Below are positions 6,106-15,871 of a DNA stretch of 36,522 nucleotides, one piece after another. The number at the start of each line of letters is the position of its first letter. Within the stretch, counting starts at the first letter, position 1. The notes beneath the pieces were generated by a model. The model had not been told where the DNA came from. It did no database searches and was given only the letters and a program-made list of their open reading frames with translations. The translations under genes and the position numbers were made by a program. The DNA comes from an uncultured Clostridia bacterium (GTDB lineage: Bacteria > Bacillota > Clostridia > TANB77 > CAG-508), in NCBI GenBank assembly GCA_948485625.1, contig CAOMRW010000015.1, forward strand, positions 1 to 36,522, given 5' to 3'.

Positions 6106-8640
6106 TTATAATACTGTTTTATTATCTATAATTTCAGGATTATCTTCTATAATTTTACTTACAATATTTTCATTTATTTTAAAAGGTATAACATATCCTT
6201 GTAAAGAATTCGCTTTTTCCTTTAGATTTTCATTTTCTTCATTTACATATATCTTTGCTTTTCCCTTACCATTTTTTGCTTCTTGCACTAAATTTGATAC
6301 TGGTGAATTACCATCAAATGCTATTACTACAGAGTTTCTTCTTTCGAAAATTTCATAGTTAAAACTTTTATATATACCAAATTCCTCGCTTTCTGTGGAT
6401 ATTCTAATACCGTTGATTTCCTCTCTCATAAGTTCTTTTCCATCTTCTTCTGAAATCATTTTTGGAATTATTGCATCAATTTCAAATTTTTTGTTTATTT
6501 TTTTAGATATTTCAATAATTTCTTTTTCATATCCTTGCATTTTATGTCCAATTACAAAATATACTTTTTCATTATTTACTTTTTTCATTAACTCTTCTAA
6601 TACATTTTTTCCATCTTCTTTTAGCACTGTTTTAACATTTTTTGCATTAAAACTTCCCCCTGCAATAATTATAGGAACTTTATTTTCTGGTAAATTTTTT
6701 ATCTTTCTTTTTAATAATTTTTCTGATTCTACATTATTGTTTATTCTTAATTCCATTTTATAATCTTTGCTTTGTTCTTCAATTTTTTCTTCTAGCTCTA
6801 ATAACGCTTCTCTTATTGTTCTCCCTGCTAAGAATTCTTCAAATTTTTTACTCTTTTCTTCAAAATATTTTTTAGCATGTTCTATTATTTCATCTTCTAC
6901 TATTCTCATTTTCAAAAAGTCTTTATTATCTAATCCTAATAAATTTTGTAATGCAAGTTGTTCATCAATTGTATCTATTCCATATGCCCCACATCCATCT
7001 GTTCCTTGGATACATTTAATATCATTTTCTAAATATTTTTTTAATGGATGATTTTGTAATTTACTTAAATTATTTAGTCTAATATTAGATGTTAATTGAA
7101 ATTCAAGTATTCCTCCTGTTGATTTTATCTCTTGTATTAATTCTCTTCCCTCTTCTGAATCTAAATCTTCTGTATATAATCCATGCCCTATTCTATATCT
7201 TGGCATTTTCTGTCCTGGTTTTAGACTTTGCTTTATACATTGTATAGATTTTTTAACATTTTCCCTTAAACTATCATTCTCGCCTGCATGTATTCTAATT
7301 GTATAATCATTGTCCTCATTATAAGCATATTGTACTATTTCTCTTATAGCTGGCTTTAATTCTGAAATATCATTTATTTCTTCTCCTATAATGTCACTAC
7401 CTACTACATAAGGGCTTTTTGACAATACTTTTAATATATTTAAGTTTTCTCTTAAATAATTATTATCCACTTCTGAATCTTTTATAATTGTAAGTATTAT
7501 TCTTCTTATTCCTACCAAAAATCTTATTCTTACTCCTGTTTCTTCTTCTATTTTAGGCATTATTTCATGTAATTCTTCTATAAGTTCAATTCCTGGTATT
7601 CCTTTTTTTGTTAATGTTGTATCTGTTATTTCAACATAGTCTATTCCTTGTTTTTGATACTCCCTTGCTATCCATAATAATTTATCTTGTCTTAAATTGT
7701 TATTTTCATATTGACTTCCTGGTTTACTGTCTTCTAACATTTTTATTAGTATACTTTTTATAGTTTTTTCAGTAAGTTGACTTATTTTCTCTTTTTCTAT
7801 TTTTATTTTATTGTCACTCTCTATTCCTTTTGCAAATACATATCTATAAATATATAATTTTTCTAGATTTGTAAATACTGCTTGACCATCTTTTAACATT
7901 TCTAGGCTTTTACTTATTTTGCAGATATTTTCTTTTGCATTTTCTAAATTGTTTAAAATTAAATCTGCAAAATTTATAAATGTATTATCATCTATTTTCC
8001 TAGTTAAATATTTTCCCTCTAATTCTGAGTTTTGGTACAATTTTTCTATTTTCTCTCTTTGTTTATATATTTCCTTTTCTTGTTTTTCATTTAATATTAT
8101 ATTTAATTTTTTTATGTAATATAATGAATATTTAATTTGATGTTTTATTCCTAGTGCTATTAAATATTCTGATGGTAGATTTGCATTCATATGTGTATGT
8201 AAGTCTGTTCTAAATTTTAATTTTTTCAATATATAAGATTTTAATATTGTTTTATTTATATCTAAATCATAATTTTTAGTCTGTGACATTAAAACTTTAC
8301 TTATTGTTGGTATTTTTGCTTTTATCTCTATTCTTCCATCTTTGTATATATTTGCCACTTTTATTCCGCCTAATCTAAATATGTATACTTCTTCATTATC
8401 TCCATTTATACTAGCTGGTATATCTCCCTTTATTATTTTCATATTTTTTTCGTTTCTTGATATTTCTAAATCACATATTTTTGCTAAATTTGTTATCAGG
8501 TTCCCTGTATTATGATTTGGAGTTTCTAAAACATATGCTATTTCATCTTCTTGCTTTTTAAATAAATTTACTATTATATCTTTTTCTTTATCTAAATAAA
8601 ACTTATTTAATTTTACTAAACTTTCCATATTTATCTCCAA
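6106..8640 (-). CDS. Adenosine deaminase-like amidohydrolase fused to a SLOG/DprA-like domain
   Basis: This 844-residue protein is much longer than ordinary adenosine deaminase (about 340). Residues 1-140 form an N-terminal part I do not recognise. Residues about 142-600 carry the deaminase motifs in order: DLHTH metal ligands (His148, His150), VGSDIIGEE (413-421), HAGE with the catalytic Glu (451-454), RIGHG (483-487), LTSN (516-519) and QGTDG (545-549). The usual TDD is TDG, so the second Asp, which contacts the purine in classical enzymes, is Gly. Residues about 655-820 look like a Rossmann-type SLOG/DprA/LOG fold, with IIIAGGSF, FVIGH, and FERRNSVVIAFDGNSPVSNL where DprA has its RNR...SGS segment. 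That assignment is by eye. Size and catalytic core recall RdrB of the RADAR defence system, but no RdrA-type ATPase is adjacent. Deamination of adenosine or an adenine nucleotide is likely; the substrate is open. Confidence 0.75.
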   Translation of the reverse strand: MEINMESLVKLNKFYLDKEKDIIVNLFKKQEDEIAYVLETPNHNTGNLITNLAKICDLEISRNEKNMKIIKGDIPASINGDNEEVYIFRLGGIKVANIYKDGRIEIKAKIPTISKVLMSQTKNYDLDINKTILKSYILKKLKFRTDLHTHMNANLPSEYLIALGIKHQIKYSLYYIKKLNIILNEKQEKEIYKQREKIEKLYQNSELEGKYLTRKIDDNTFINFADLILNNLENAKENICKISKSLEMLKDGQAVFTNLEKLYIYRYVFAKGIESDNKIKIEKEKISQLTEKTIKSILIKMLEDSKPGSQYENNNLRQDKLLWIAREYQKQGIDYVEITDTTLTKKGIPGIELIEELHEIMPKIEEETGVRIRFLVGIRRIILTIIKDSEVDNNYLRENLNILKVLSKSPYVVGSDIIGEEINDISELKPAIREIVQYAYNEDNDYTIRIHAGENDSLRENVKKSIQCIKQSLKPGQKMPRYRIGHGLYTEDLDSEEGRELIQEIKSTGGILEFQLTSNIRLNNLSKLQNHPLKKYLENDIKCIQGTDGCGAYGIDTIDEQLALQNLLGLDNKDFLKMRIVEDEIIEHAKKYFEEKSKKFEEFLAGRTIREALLELEEKIEEQSKDYKMELRINNNVESEKLLKRKIKNLPENKVPIIIAGGSFNAKNVKTVLKEDGKNVLEELMKKVNNEKVYFVIGHKMQGYEKEIIEISKKINKKFEIDAIIPKMISEEDGKELMREEINGIRISTESEEFGIYKSFNYEIFERRNSVVIAFDGNSPVSNLVQEAKNGKGKAKIYVNEENENLKEKANSLQGYVIPFKINENIVSKIIEDNPEIIDNKTVL

Positions 8641-8905
8641 TCTTTTTATTTATCTATTAATTTAATATTATAACATATGATTATATTTTTCTCAATACTT
8701 TATGTATACTTTTTTTTGCTAATATTAAATTTTTTCAATATTTATTTTCTATTTTTATTATTGTTATAATATTCTATACTATTTTTTATATTATATTTTT
8801 CTATAAAATCTTTTTTAATTTATATTTTTATTATAAAATTTTATGATTTGATTTTAATACTCATAAAGTTTATTTTGTTAAATATATTTATATGGGGTGT
8901 TATTA

Positions 8906-9970
8906 TTGATAATTAAATCTATAAAAATAAATAAAAAAATATTATTTTCTATACTTATTATATTTTTTATAATAATATTATTTTCTTTTTTCTTTTTAAT
9001 ATCAAAGTCGTTTGAATCAGGGAAAATAATATTTTGGAATAAGTCTACTATAAATTTAAGTGAAAATAAAGATTATATTAAATGGGTTGATTTTAAAATA
9101 AATTCAGATGTATTGTCTAAAATAGCTAAACTAGATATAGATTCTCATAATTCTAATTCAGAAATAAAATATAATTGGGTAGAATTACTTTCGTATCTTG
9201 CTTGTAAAAATGGTGGTAATTTTAAAAATTTTAGTCAAAACGAATTAAATAAATTGCTTGAGCAATTAAATAACGGAAAAACCATTAAAGAAATTACTAA
9301 GGATATGAAATATTACAATTATTATTATGAAAGTTATTCTGCTGTTTTAGGTGGTTTTATTGGAAATTATTCAATAGAAACTGAAGATGAAAATGGTTCA
9401 ACTTATTTTAAGGATAAATATGGTATAAAAGCATTTCTTCCAATTGCTAGAAATTACTCTTTTAGCCACTATGATGATTTTGGTGCTTCTAGGTCTTATG
9501 GATTTAAGCGTACCCATTTAGGCAATGATTTGATGGGAAATATTGGTACTCCTATTATTGCTGTTGAATCTGGAACAATTGAACATTTGGGTTGGAATCA
9601 ATATGGCGGTTGGCGTATTGGCATTAGAAGTCTAGATGGTAAAAGGTATTATTATTATGCTCATTTAAGAAAGGACCACCCATATGCATCTGGTCTTATT
9701 GAAGGAAATACTGTTACTGCTGGTGATGTTATTGGTTATTTAGGCATGACTGGTTATAGTATAAAAGAAAATGTAAATAATATTAATGTTCCTCATTTAC
9801 ATTTTGGTATGCAACTTATTTTTGATGAATCTCAAGTTGAGGGAAATAATGAAATTTGGATTGATGTTTATGATATTATAGAGTTTTTGAAACAAAATCG
9901 TTCTTCTGTTTTTATGAATAATAAAGAGACTAAAGATTTTGTTAGGAAGTATAACTTCAAGGAATTTTGA
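8906..9970 (+). CDS. Membrane-anchored M23 (LytM-type) peptidase
   Basis: An N-terminal membrane helix of very hydrophobic Ile/Phe residues is followed by an extracytoplasmic region and a C-terminal M23 domain. The zinc site is complete: HLGND (HxxxD), YAHL and HLHFG (HxH), within about residues 200-305. M23 enzymes cut peptide cross-links of peptidoglycan, so a wall-remodelling role outside the membrane is likely. The frame is open from a GTG at 8897. The only ribosome-site-like stretch, GGGGTG at 8894-8899, sits 6 bp before an in-frame TTG at 8906, which I prefer as start (354 residues). It is convergent with the HtrA-like gene and shares a terminator with it. The specific substrate is unknown. 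Confidence 0.85.
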   Translation: MIIKSIKINKKILFSILIIFFIIILFSFFFLISKSFESGKIIFWNKSTINLSENKDYIKWVDFKINSDVLSKIAKLDIDSHNSNSEIKYNWVELLSYLACKNGGNFKNFSQNELNKLLEQLNNGKTIKEITKDMKYYNYYYESYSAVLGGFIGNYSIETEDENGSTYFKDKYGIKAFLPIARNYSFSHYDDFGASRSYGFKRTHLGNDLMGNIGTPIIAVESGTIEHLGWNQYGGWRIGIRSLDGKRYYYYAHLRKDHPYASGLIEGNTVTAGDVIGYLGMTGYSIKENVNNINVPHLHFGMQLIFDESQVEGNNEIWIDVYDIIEFLKQNRSSVFMNNKETKDFVRKYNFKEF

Positions 9971-10060
9971 AACATTTGGGACAGTCCAATTTTGTTTCAC
10001 TTTTTTGTCTTTTCTTGTCGAATTGTTAAAAATTAAATAAATACTAAAAATAATTAGATA

Positions 10061-10104
10061 TGAGTTAAAAATCCTCATTTTTGAAAATGAAGATTTTTAA
10101 CTCA
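10061..10104. terminator. Bidirectional terminator
   Basis: A 21-bp stem with one mismatch (10061-10081 with 10084-10104), flanked by T-rich sequence on the plus side. It lies between the convergent M23 and HtrA-like genes. Confidence 0.8.
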
Positions 10105-10132
10105 TTTTTAATTTCTAACTTTTCTCTAATTT

Positions 10133-11267
10133 TTACTTTTTCCCTAAAGTTATACTAATACTTTTATTTATTCTTCCTCTAGAAATTTGTAAATTCACAA
10201 TATCATTTGGTTTCCTACTATATATATATTCTCTTAAATCATTCATTGTATTTAATTCTATTCCATCAATTGATGTAATTATATCTCCTTCTTTAATATC
10301 AGTTTTATAAGCAGGACCATTTTTTATAATTTGTGCTACATATATTCCTTTACTAAAACTTATATTACTATTTAAATATGGAATTACTTCTTTATCATAG
10401 GCATATACTCCCATAGTTGCTTGTTCAAATGTATTCGTCTTAATAAAACTTTCTATAACAGGCTTTATAACATTTATTGGAATTGCAAATCCTATTCCCT
10501 CTGCTGAAGATATTTTTACAGTATTTATTCCGTATAACTTCTCCATTTGGGTAAATTAATGGTCCTCCACTATTCCCTGGATTTATTGTAGCATCAGTTT
10601 GTATTAAATCTGACATATATGACACATTATTTCCCTCTTCTAATTTAATGCTTCTATTTTTGCTACTAATTATTCCAGATGTAACTGTTCTTCTAAATTC
10701 AAATCCTATGGGATTTCCTATTGCATAAACTGTTTCTCCTATTCGTATTTTATTTGAATCTCCTAATGTTATATATTTTAAATCTTTTGCTTCTATTTTA
10801 GTTATTGACAAATCTAAATCACTATCACTCCATACTACTGTTCCATCATATTTCTTGCTATTTTCTAAAGTTATATAGCATGTACTATATTTTCCTCCTG
10901 TAACATGTTCATTACTTAAAATATATCCATTTTCTGAAATAATTACTCCTGTTCCTAGTCCAAGTGATGTTTCATTACTATTAGAGAAAATCGAATTTCC
11001 ATTATCTTTTAATTTTGATATACCAACAACACTCTCCATTATATTTTCCAAAACATCTGCAATATTTTTGCTTTTTTTCTCTTCTTTTTCCACAGTTTGT
11101 TCAATTACTGTGGATTGTATTTTGCTAGCTGTATATTGAGAATTATCTATATCTATATTTATATATGTAAAATACAAATAAAAGCCTAAAATCCAAATTA
11201 ATGTTAAAATTATAAATGCACTAAATGCCTTTTTTAAATTGCTTTTTCTTCTTTTCAAATTTTCCAC
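10133..11267 (-). pseudogene. HtrA/DegP-type serine protease, frameshifted
   Basis: An N-terminal membrane helix, a trypsin-like domain and a PDZ domain are all present, but in two frames. The upstream frame (to about 10532) has the catalytic triad: His in LSNEHV, Asp in SDLDLS, Ser in PGNSGGPL. The next residues, expected to read NGEVIGINTVKIS as in this family, lose sense after NGEVI. The continuation GINTVKISSAEGIGFAIP and the PDZ domain lie one frame over. One extra base near 10531-10533 explains this. An intact protein would be about 377 residues. The longest frame opens at a GTG (11267), but GAGGTGG is better placed for the in-frame TTG at 11258. Either the gene is dead (no PDZ, late truncation) or this is a single-base sequencing error. 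Intact, it would be an envelope quality-control protease. Confidence 0.8.
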
Positions 11268-11409
11268 CTCAAAATTAGTCTTTCCAATATACTTATATTT
11301 TAAACTTATTTTGATATATCTCTTTACCTATATTGACATTTTTAATTTTTATATAATATCTCTTAACTTTAAAATTTATTCACCAAAAAAATATATACCA
11401 TAAATTCTA

Positions 11410-11439
11410 TTGACATTTATATCTAAAAAACTATATAAT
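11410..11439 (+). promoter_or_regulatory. Promoter of the NRPS gene
   Basis: TTGACA (11410-11415), an 18-bp spacer, and TATAAT (11434-11439) are close to consensus. They lie 35 bp before the ATG at 11474, giving a short leader. Confidence 0.75.
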
Positions 11440-11473
11440 TCAACCAAATACTACAATAAAAAAGGTGAAAAAA

Positions 11474-14400
11474 ATGAAAGATAATATATTTAAATTAACA
11501 AACCCTCAAATGTCTATTTATTTGGCAGAACAATTTACTAATGACCCTATTAATAATCTTGTTGGAACTATTTATTTTAATAAAGATATTAATATAGATT
11601 TATTAAAGGAGTCTGTTAATGTAACTATTAAAAATAATCAGGCTTTGAGAACTATAATATTTAAAAAAGATGATATTCCTATGCAATATTTTAAAGAATT
11701 TTCACCTTACAATGTTGATGTCTATAATTTTTCTGATAAATCAATTGATAGTTTTGAAAGTTTTCGTGAAAAACTTTGTCAAGAACTTTTTGATTTATAT
11801 GATAGTGACTTATTTAAATTTGTTATTTGTATTCTTCCAAATAATCAAATTGCTTTAATTTGTAAATTCCATCATATAATAACTGACGCTTGGTCATTAG
11901 GATTAGTTATGGATAGTATTACTATAAATTACACAAGACTTTTAAATCACTTAGAAATCCCTGAAAATTGTGGTTTATATTCAGATTTTATAAAAAGAGA
12001 AGAAGAATATATTTCTTCTGATACATATATAAAAAATAAAGATTTTTGGAAAAAAACTTTGGAAAACTCAGAACCAATTAGTTTGAAAAATGCTTCTTCT
12101 AATTCTTATAAAGCAAATAGAATTGAATTTGATTTTTCTATTGAAGAGACTAATTTAATAAATGATTTTTGCAAACAAAATCGTATATCTGCTTATGTTT
12201 TATTTTTAGCTGCTTTAAATTTATATTTATATAGAGTTTCTTCATATGATAATTTTACAATTCAGACACCTGTATTAAATAGATTAGGAAAAGAAAAAAA
12301 CACAATTGGAATGTTTATTAATATGATTGCTGTTAAAATGAAAAATAGTGATAATGTATTAGTAAATGATTTTCTTAAAAATATTGCTGTAGATAGTATT
12401 TCTTACTTCAAAAATTCTAAATATCCTTATATGGATTTGATAAGAGATTTACGTTCTGAAAATAATGTACAAAATTATCATATTGTATATTCTTTTCAAA
12501 ATATGAGACCTCATAATGATTTTCCTAATTTGGTTCCATATAAATCAGAGTGGAATTTTGTTGGATATATGCAAGATGAGCTTGTTATTAATGTAACAGA
12601 TATAAATAATTGTGGGCAATATAATATTTCTTATGATTATTTAATTGATTTATTTACAGAAGCAGAAATTGATTTTATACATCAAAGAATTAGAACTGTT
12701 ATTTTTGATATTATTAATAATTCAGAAAAACAAATTTCTGATATTGAGATATTAACATCTACTGAAAAACAATTATTATTAGATGATTTTAATAATACTG
12801 ATTTTTACTATGATGAAAATAAAACTTTAATTGATTTGTTTGAAGAAGTTGTTGATAAACAACCTGATAATATTGCAATAATTTATAAAGATAAAGAATA
12901 TAGTTATAAATATTTAAATAATATGGCAAATATTATTGCAAACAAAATAGATTCTTATGGTATTAAAAATACTAAGATTGCTGTTTTATGTAAAAAGTCT
13001 GTATGGATGGTAGCTAGTTTACTTGGTATTATGAAGAGTGGAAATTGCTATATTCCAATTGATGCAGAATATCCTAAAGATAGAATAGATTATATTTTTA
13101 AGAATAGTAAATGTGGTATTCTTATATCTTCTGAAGAATATAAAGACTTATATGATTTTGATAATAAAATAATTTTAGATGATTTAGATTTTTCTATTAC
13201 TTTAAACTATTCAAGTAATGCAAAACCTAATAATCTAGCTTATATTATATATACTTCTGGTACTACTGGCAATCCAAAAGGTGTTAAAATAAAACATCAG
13301 AATATAATAAATACTTTAATATGGAGAAAAGATTTTTATAAATTTGATAATACTCATGTTGTTTTACAGATACCATCTTTTTCTTTTGATAGTTCTGTAG
13401 AAGATATTTTTACACCTTTAATTTCAGGTTCAACTCTTGTTGTTCCTGCTGTTACAAGAATGGATATAAATATTATATGTGAAGACCTTGTAAAATACAA
13501 AGTTAATCATTTCTTAGTTGTACCAAGTTTATATAAAGTATTATTACATGAGAAGTTAGATTGCTTATCTTCTTTAAAGTTTATTACGATTGCTGGAGAA
13601 AGTTTTCCAATATCTCTTGTAAAAGAGCACTTTAATAAGCTTCCTGATGTTAGATTAATTAATGAATATGGTCCCACAGAAAATAGTGTTTGCTCAACTT
13701 GTTATGAATTAACAAAAGATGATGATGTTATTTTAATTGGAAAACCTATAAATAATACTAAATGTTATGTTTTAGATAAAAATCTACAATTATTACCAAT
13801 TGGGGTTAAAGGAGATTTATATGTTTCTGGTCCAGGAGTTTCAGATGGTTATTTGAATATGCCAACTTTAACTAAGGAACGTTTTTTAGATAATCCTTTT
13901 AATCCAGAATATAAAATGTATAAAACTGGTGATATTGTAACTCGTGATTTTTCTGGTAACTTGGAGTTTGTTGGTAGAGATGACGGACAAGTAAAATTAC
14001 ATGGTTTTAGGATTGAACTTAAAGAAATAGAAAAAAATATTCAAAAAAATAAAGATGTATCAGATGTTCTTGTTCTTATAAAAGAAACATCTAATAAAAA
14101 GCAAGTTTTAGTTGCTTATATTACTAGTTATAATGAGAATTTAGATATCTCTAATATATATGAATCTTTAAGAAAAAATTTACCTTTTTATATGATACCT
14201 GTAATTATTAAATTAAGCAGTTTTCCATTAACACCAAATGGAAAAATAGATAAAAATAAACTTCCTTTACCTGCTTCAGATTCTACAAAATGTGTTGCGC
14301 CAAAAAATGAGTTGGAAAATGATATTTTAACTATTTGTCAATCAGTTTTAGAAAATGAAAATCTAGGTATTTGTGATGATTTATTTACTATTGGTGGAGC

Positions 14401-15727
14401 TGACTCTCTTGCTATCTTGTCTATTAATTCTAGACTTTTTGCAAAGGGTATAACTTTAAGAACTCAAGATTTTTATAGATATTCTAATGTAGAAGAATTA
14501 GCAAAATATGTTTCAAAGAATGAGGACAGTACATATTCTATACATGAATATATGGTAAAACCTAAAAAGACTACTTTTCCTGATAAAATAAATAAAAAGG
14601 ATTTATGTTTTAGATATAAAAATATTTTACTTGCAGGTGTTACTGGATTTTTAGGTGTCCATATTTTAGATTATTTATTAAAAAATACTGATTGTATGAT
14701 TTATTGTATTGTAAGAGAAAAGTATAATCAAGTTCCTCAAAAAAGATTAGAGAATTTACTTAATTTTTATTTTGATAATACTTATTATCAAACTTACAAA
14801 AATAGAATAGTTGTTTTAAATGGTGAATTGTCAAAAGATTTCTTTGGCTTATCTCAAGAAGATTACTCTAATTTGCAAAGGAATATTGATTGTATTATTA
14901 ATACTGCTGCTAATACAAGACATTATGGTATTTATTCTACATTTGAAAGAGAAAATGTGGCCACAGTCAAAAATTTAATATTATTTGCTAAACCTGCTAA
15001 TATTCTTTTAAATCATATGTCTACAACAAATGTTAGTGGTAATTATTTAGTTGATAATAATATCTCTTATAATTTTACTGAAAATGATTTTTATATTGGT
15101 CAAAATTATGAAGATAATGTGTATATCTGCAGTAAGTTTAAAGCAGAACAACTAATTTTAGAAGAAGAATATAAAGGTCTTAAAGCAAATATTTTTAGAC
15201 TTGGTAATTTAATGGCTAGATATGATGATGGAGTTTTTCAAAAAAATAAGTTTGATAATGCTTATTACACTAGATTACTTGCACTTGCTAAGCTTAGAGT
15301 CTTACCAGATAATTTAAAAACACAAAAATTAGAATTTACTCCAATAGATAAAACTGCTGAAGCTATAGTAAAATTGCTTATGATACCAAACTTAGAAAAT
15401 AATATTTTTCATATTTTTTCAGATAAATTAATTAATATAAATCTTTTGTTAGACATTTTTGAACAATATGGGTATAAATGTACTTTTTCAGATTATGATG
15501 CTTTTATTAACAATTTATATTTACAAAAAAATGAAAAGATATTAAAATATATTATATCTGACTTAAATCATTCTAAGAAATTTGATTATACTTCAGATAT
15601 AGTTATAGATAGTAATTTAACAAATCAATTTCTTGATTTAGTTGGCTTTAAGTGGCCAAAAATTGATGCTGACTATTTAAGAAAGTTTTTTGATGAAATA
15701 AATTTTGCTAAAGATATTGATAATTAA
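11474..15727 (+). CDS. One-module NRPS: condensation-adenylation-carrier-reductase (C-A-T-R)
   Basis: This is a complete 1417-residue synthetase. Domain order: condensation (about 1-430, active site HHIITD at 133-138); adenylation (about 445-935, YTSGTTGNPKG at about 593-603, NEYGPTE, KTGD, GRDDGQVKLHGFRIE, NGKIDK); carrier protein (IGGADSL, phosphopantetheine Ser978); and a thioester reductase of the NAD(P)-dependent extended SDR type (GVTGFLG at 1055-1061, catalytic Tyr1217 and Lys1221). With one module and a leading C domain, it should join an acyl group to one amino acid and release it as an aldehyde or alcohol. The ten-residue specificity code, by alignment to PheA, reads about D-S-E-V-T-A-E-V-C-K; I cannot assign a substrate. 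AAAGGTG before ATG 11474 favours this start over GTG 11465. No carrier-activating enzyme or acyl ligase lies in the window. Confidence 0.92.
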   Translation: MKDNIFKLTNPQMSIYLAEQFTNDPINNLVGTIYFNKDINIDLLKESVNVTIKNNQALRTIIFKKDDIPMQYFKEFSPYNVDVYNFSDKSIDSFESFREKLCQELFDLYDSDLFKFVICILPNNQIALICKFHHIITDAWSLGLVMDSITINYTRLLNHLEIPENCGLYSDFIKREEEYISSDTYIKNKDFWKKTLENSEPISLKNASSNSYKANRIEFDFSIEETNLINDFCKQNRISAYVLFLAALNLYLYRVSSYDNFTIQTPVLNRLGKEKNTIGMFINMIAVKMKNSDNVLVNDFLKNIAVDSISYFKNSKYPYMDLIRDLRSENNVQNYHIVYSFQNMRPHNDFPNLVPYKSEWNFVGYMQDELVINVTDINNCGQYNISYDYLIDLFTEAEIDFIHQRIRTVIFDIINNSEKQISDIEILTSTEKQLLLDDFNNTDFYYDENKTLIDLFEEVVDKQPDNIAIIYKDKEYSYKYLNNMANIIANKIDSYGIKNTKIAVLCKKSVWMVASLLGIMKSGNCYIPIDAEYPKDRIDYIFKNSKCGILISSEEYKDLYDFDNKIILDDLDFSITLNYSSNAKPNNLAYIIYTSGTTGNPKGVKIKHQNIINTLIWRKDFYKFDNTHVVLQIPSFSFDSSVEDIFTPLISGSTLVVPAVTRMDINIICEDLVKYKVNHFLVVPSLYKVLLHEKLDCLSSLKFITIAGESFPISLVKEHFNKLPDVRLINEYGPTENSVCSTCYELTKDDDVILIGKPINNTKCYVLDKNLQLLPIGVKGDLYVSGPGVSDGYLNMPTLTKERFLDNPFNPEYKMYKTGDIVTRDFSGNLEFVGRDDGQVKLHGFRIELKEIEKNIQKNKDVSDVLVLIKETSNKKQVLVAYITSYNENLDISNIYESLRKNLPFYMIPVIIKLSSFPLTPNGKIDKNKLPLPASDSTKCVAPKNELENDILTICQSVLENENLGICDDLFTIGGADSLAILSINSRLFAKGITLRTQDFYRYSNVEELAKYVSKNEDSTYSIHEYMVKPKKTTFPDKINKKDLCFRYKNILLAGVTGFLGVHILDYLLKNTDCMIYCIVREKYNQVPQKRLENLLNFYFDNTYYQTYKNRIVVLNGELSKDFFGLSQEDYSNLQRNIDCIINTAANTRHYGIYSTFERENVATVKNLILFAKPANILLNHMSTTNVSGNYLVDNNISYNFTENDFYIGQNYEDNVYICSKFKAEQLILEEEYKGLKANIFRLGNLMARYDDGVFQKNKFDNAYYTRLLALAKLRVLPDNLKTQKLEFTPIDKTAEAIVKLLMIPNLENNIFHIFSDKLININLLLDIFEQYGYKCTFSDYDAFINNLYLQKNEKILKYIISDLNHSKKFDYTSDIVIDSNLTNQFLDLVGFKWPKIDADYLRKFFDEINFAKDIDN

Positions 15728-15730
15728 ATT

Positions 15731-15801
15731 AAAAAGTGTGTCAAAAGTGGTATTCTTTTTTGATAACTTGTTAATAGGAATAACACTTTTTGACACTTTT
15801 T
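15731..15801 (+). terminator. Long imperfect terminator hairpin after the NRPS
   Basis: The left arm (15731-15755) and right arm (15778-15801) pair over about 24 bp with small bulges. T-rich sequence ends it. A TTGACA at 15790-15795 inside the right arm may also serve as -35 for the kinase gene. Confidence 0.65.
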
Positions 15802-15827
15802 AAAAATGTATCTTTTATAAATTGTCT

Positions 15828-15846
15828 AATAGGAAGTGTTCCTATT
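15828..15846. promoter_or_regulatory. Palindrome upstream of the histidine kinase gene
   Basis: AATAGGAA-GTG-TTCCTATT is a perfect 8-bp palindrome with a 3-bp centre, 25 bp before the kinase start. It falls just after a plausible -10 (15814-15821), a typical operator position. A 5' leader stem is the alternative. TAATAGGAA also occurs at 15772-15780. Confidence 0.5.
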
Positions 15847-15871
15847 GACAGATTGGGGGATTTGAGTTTTT

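Noticed and set aside
6106..8640. A full RADAR defence system
   Set aside because: Only a deaminase-like protein is present; no RdrA-type ATPase or other RADAR partner is adjacent, and the C-terminal SLOG-like domain is an extra.
9797..10078. Minus-strand frame over the M23 gene end and its terminator
   Set aside because: It reads through the hairpin and has no motif; the M23 zinc residues lie on the other strand.
11333..11357. A second promoter upstream of the NRPS (TTGACA with TATAAT)
   Set aside because: The spacer is only 13 bp, too short; the pair at 11410-11439 is far better.
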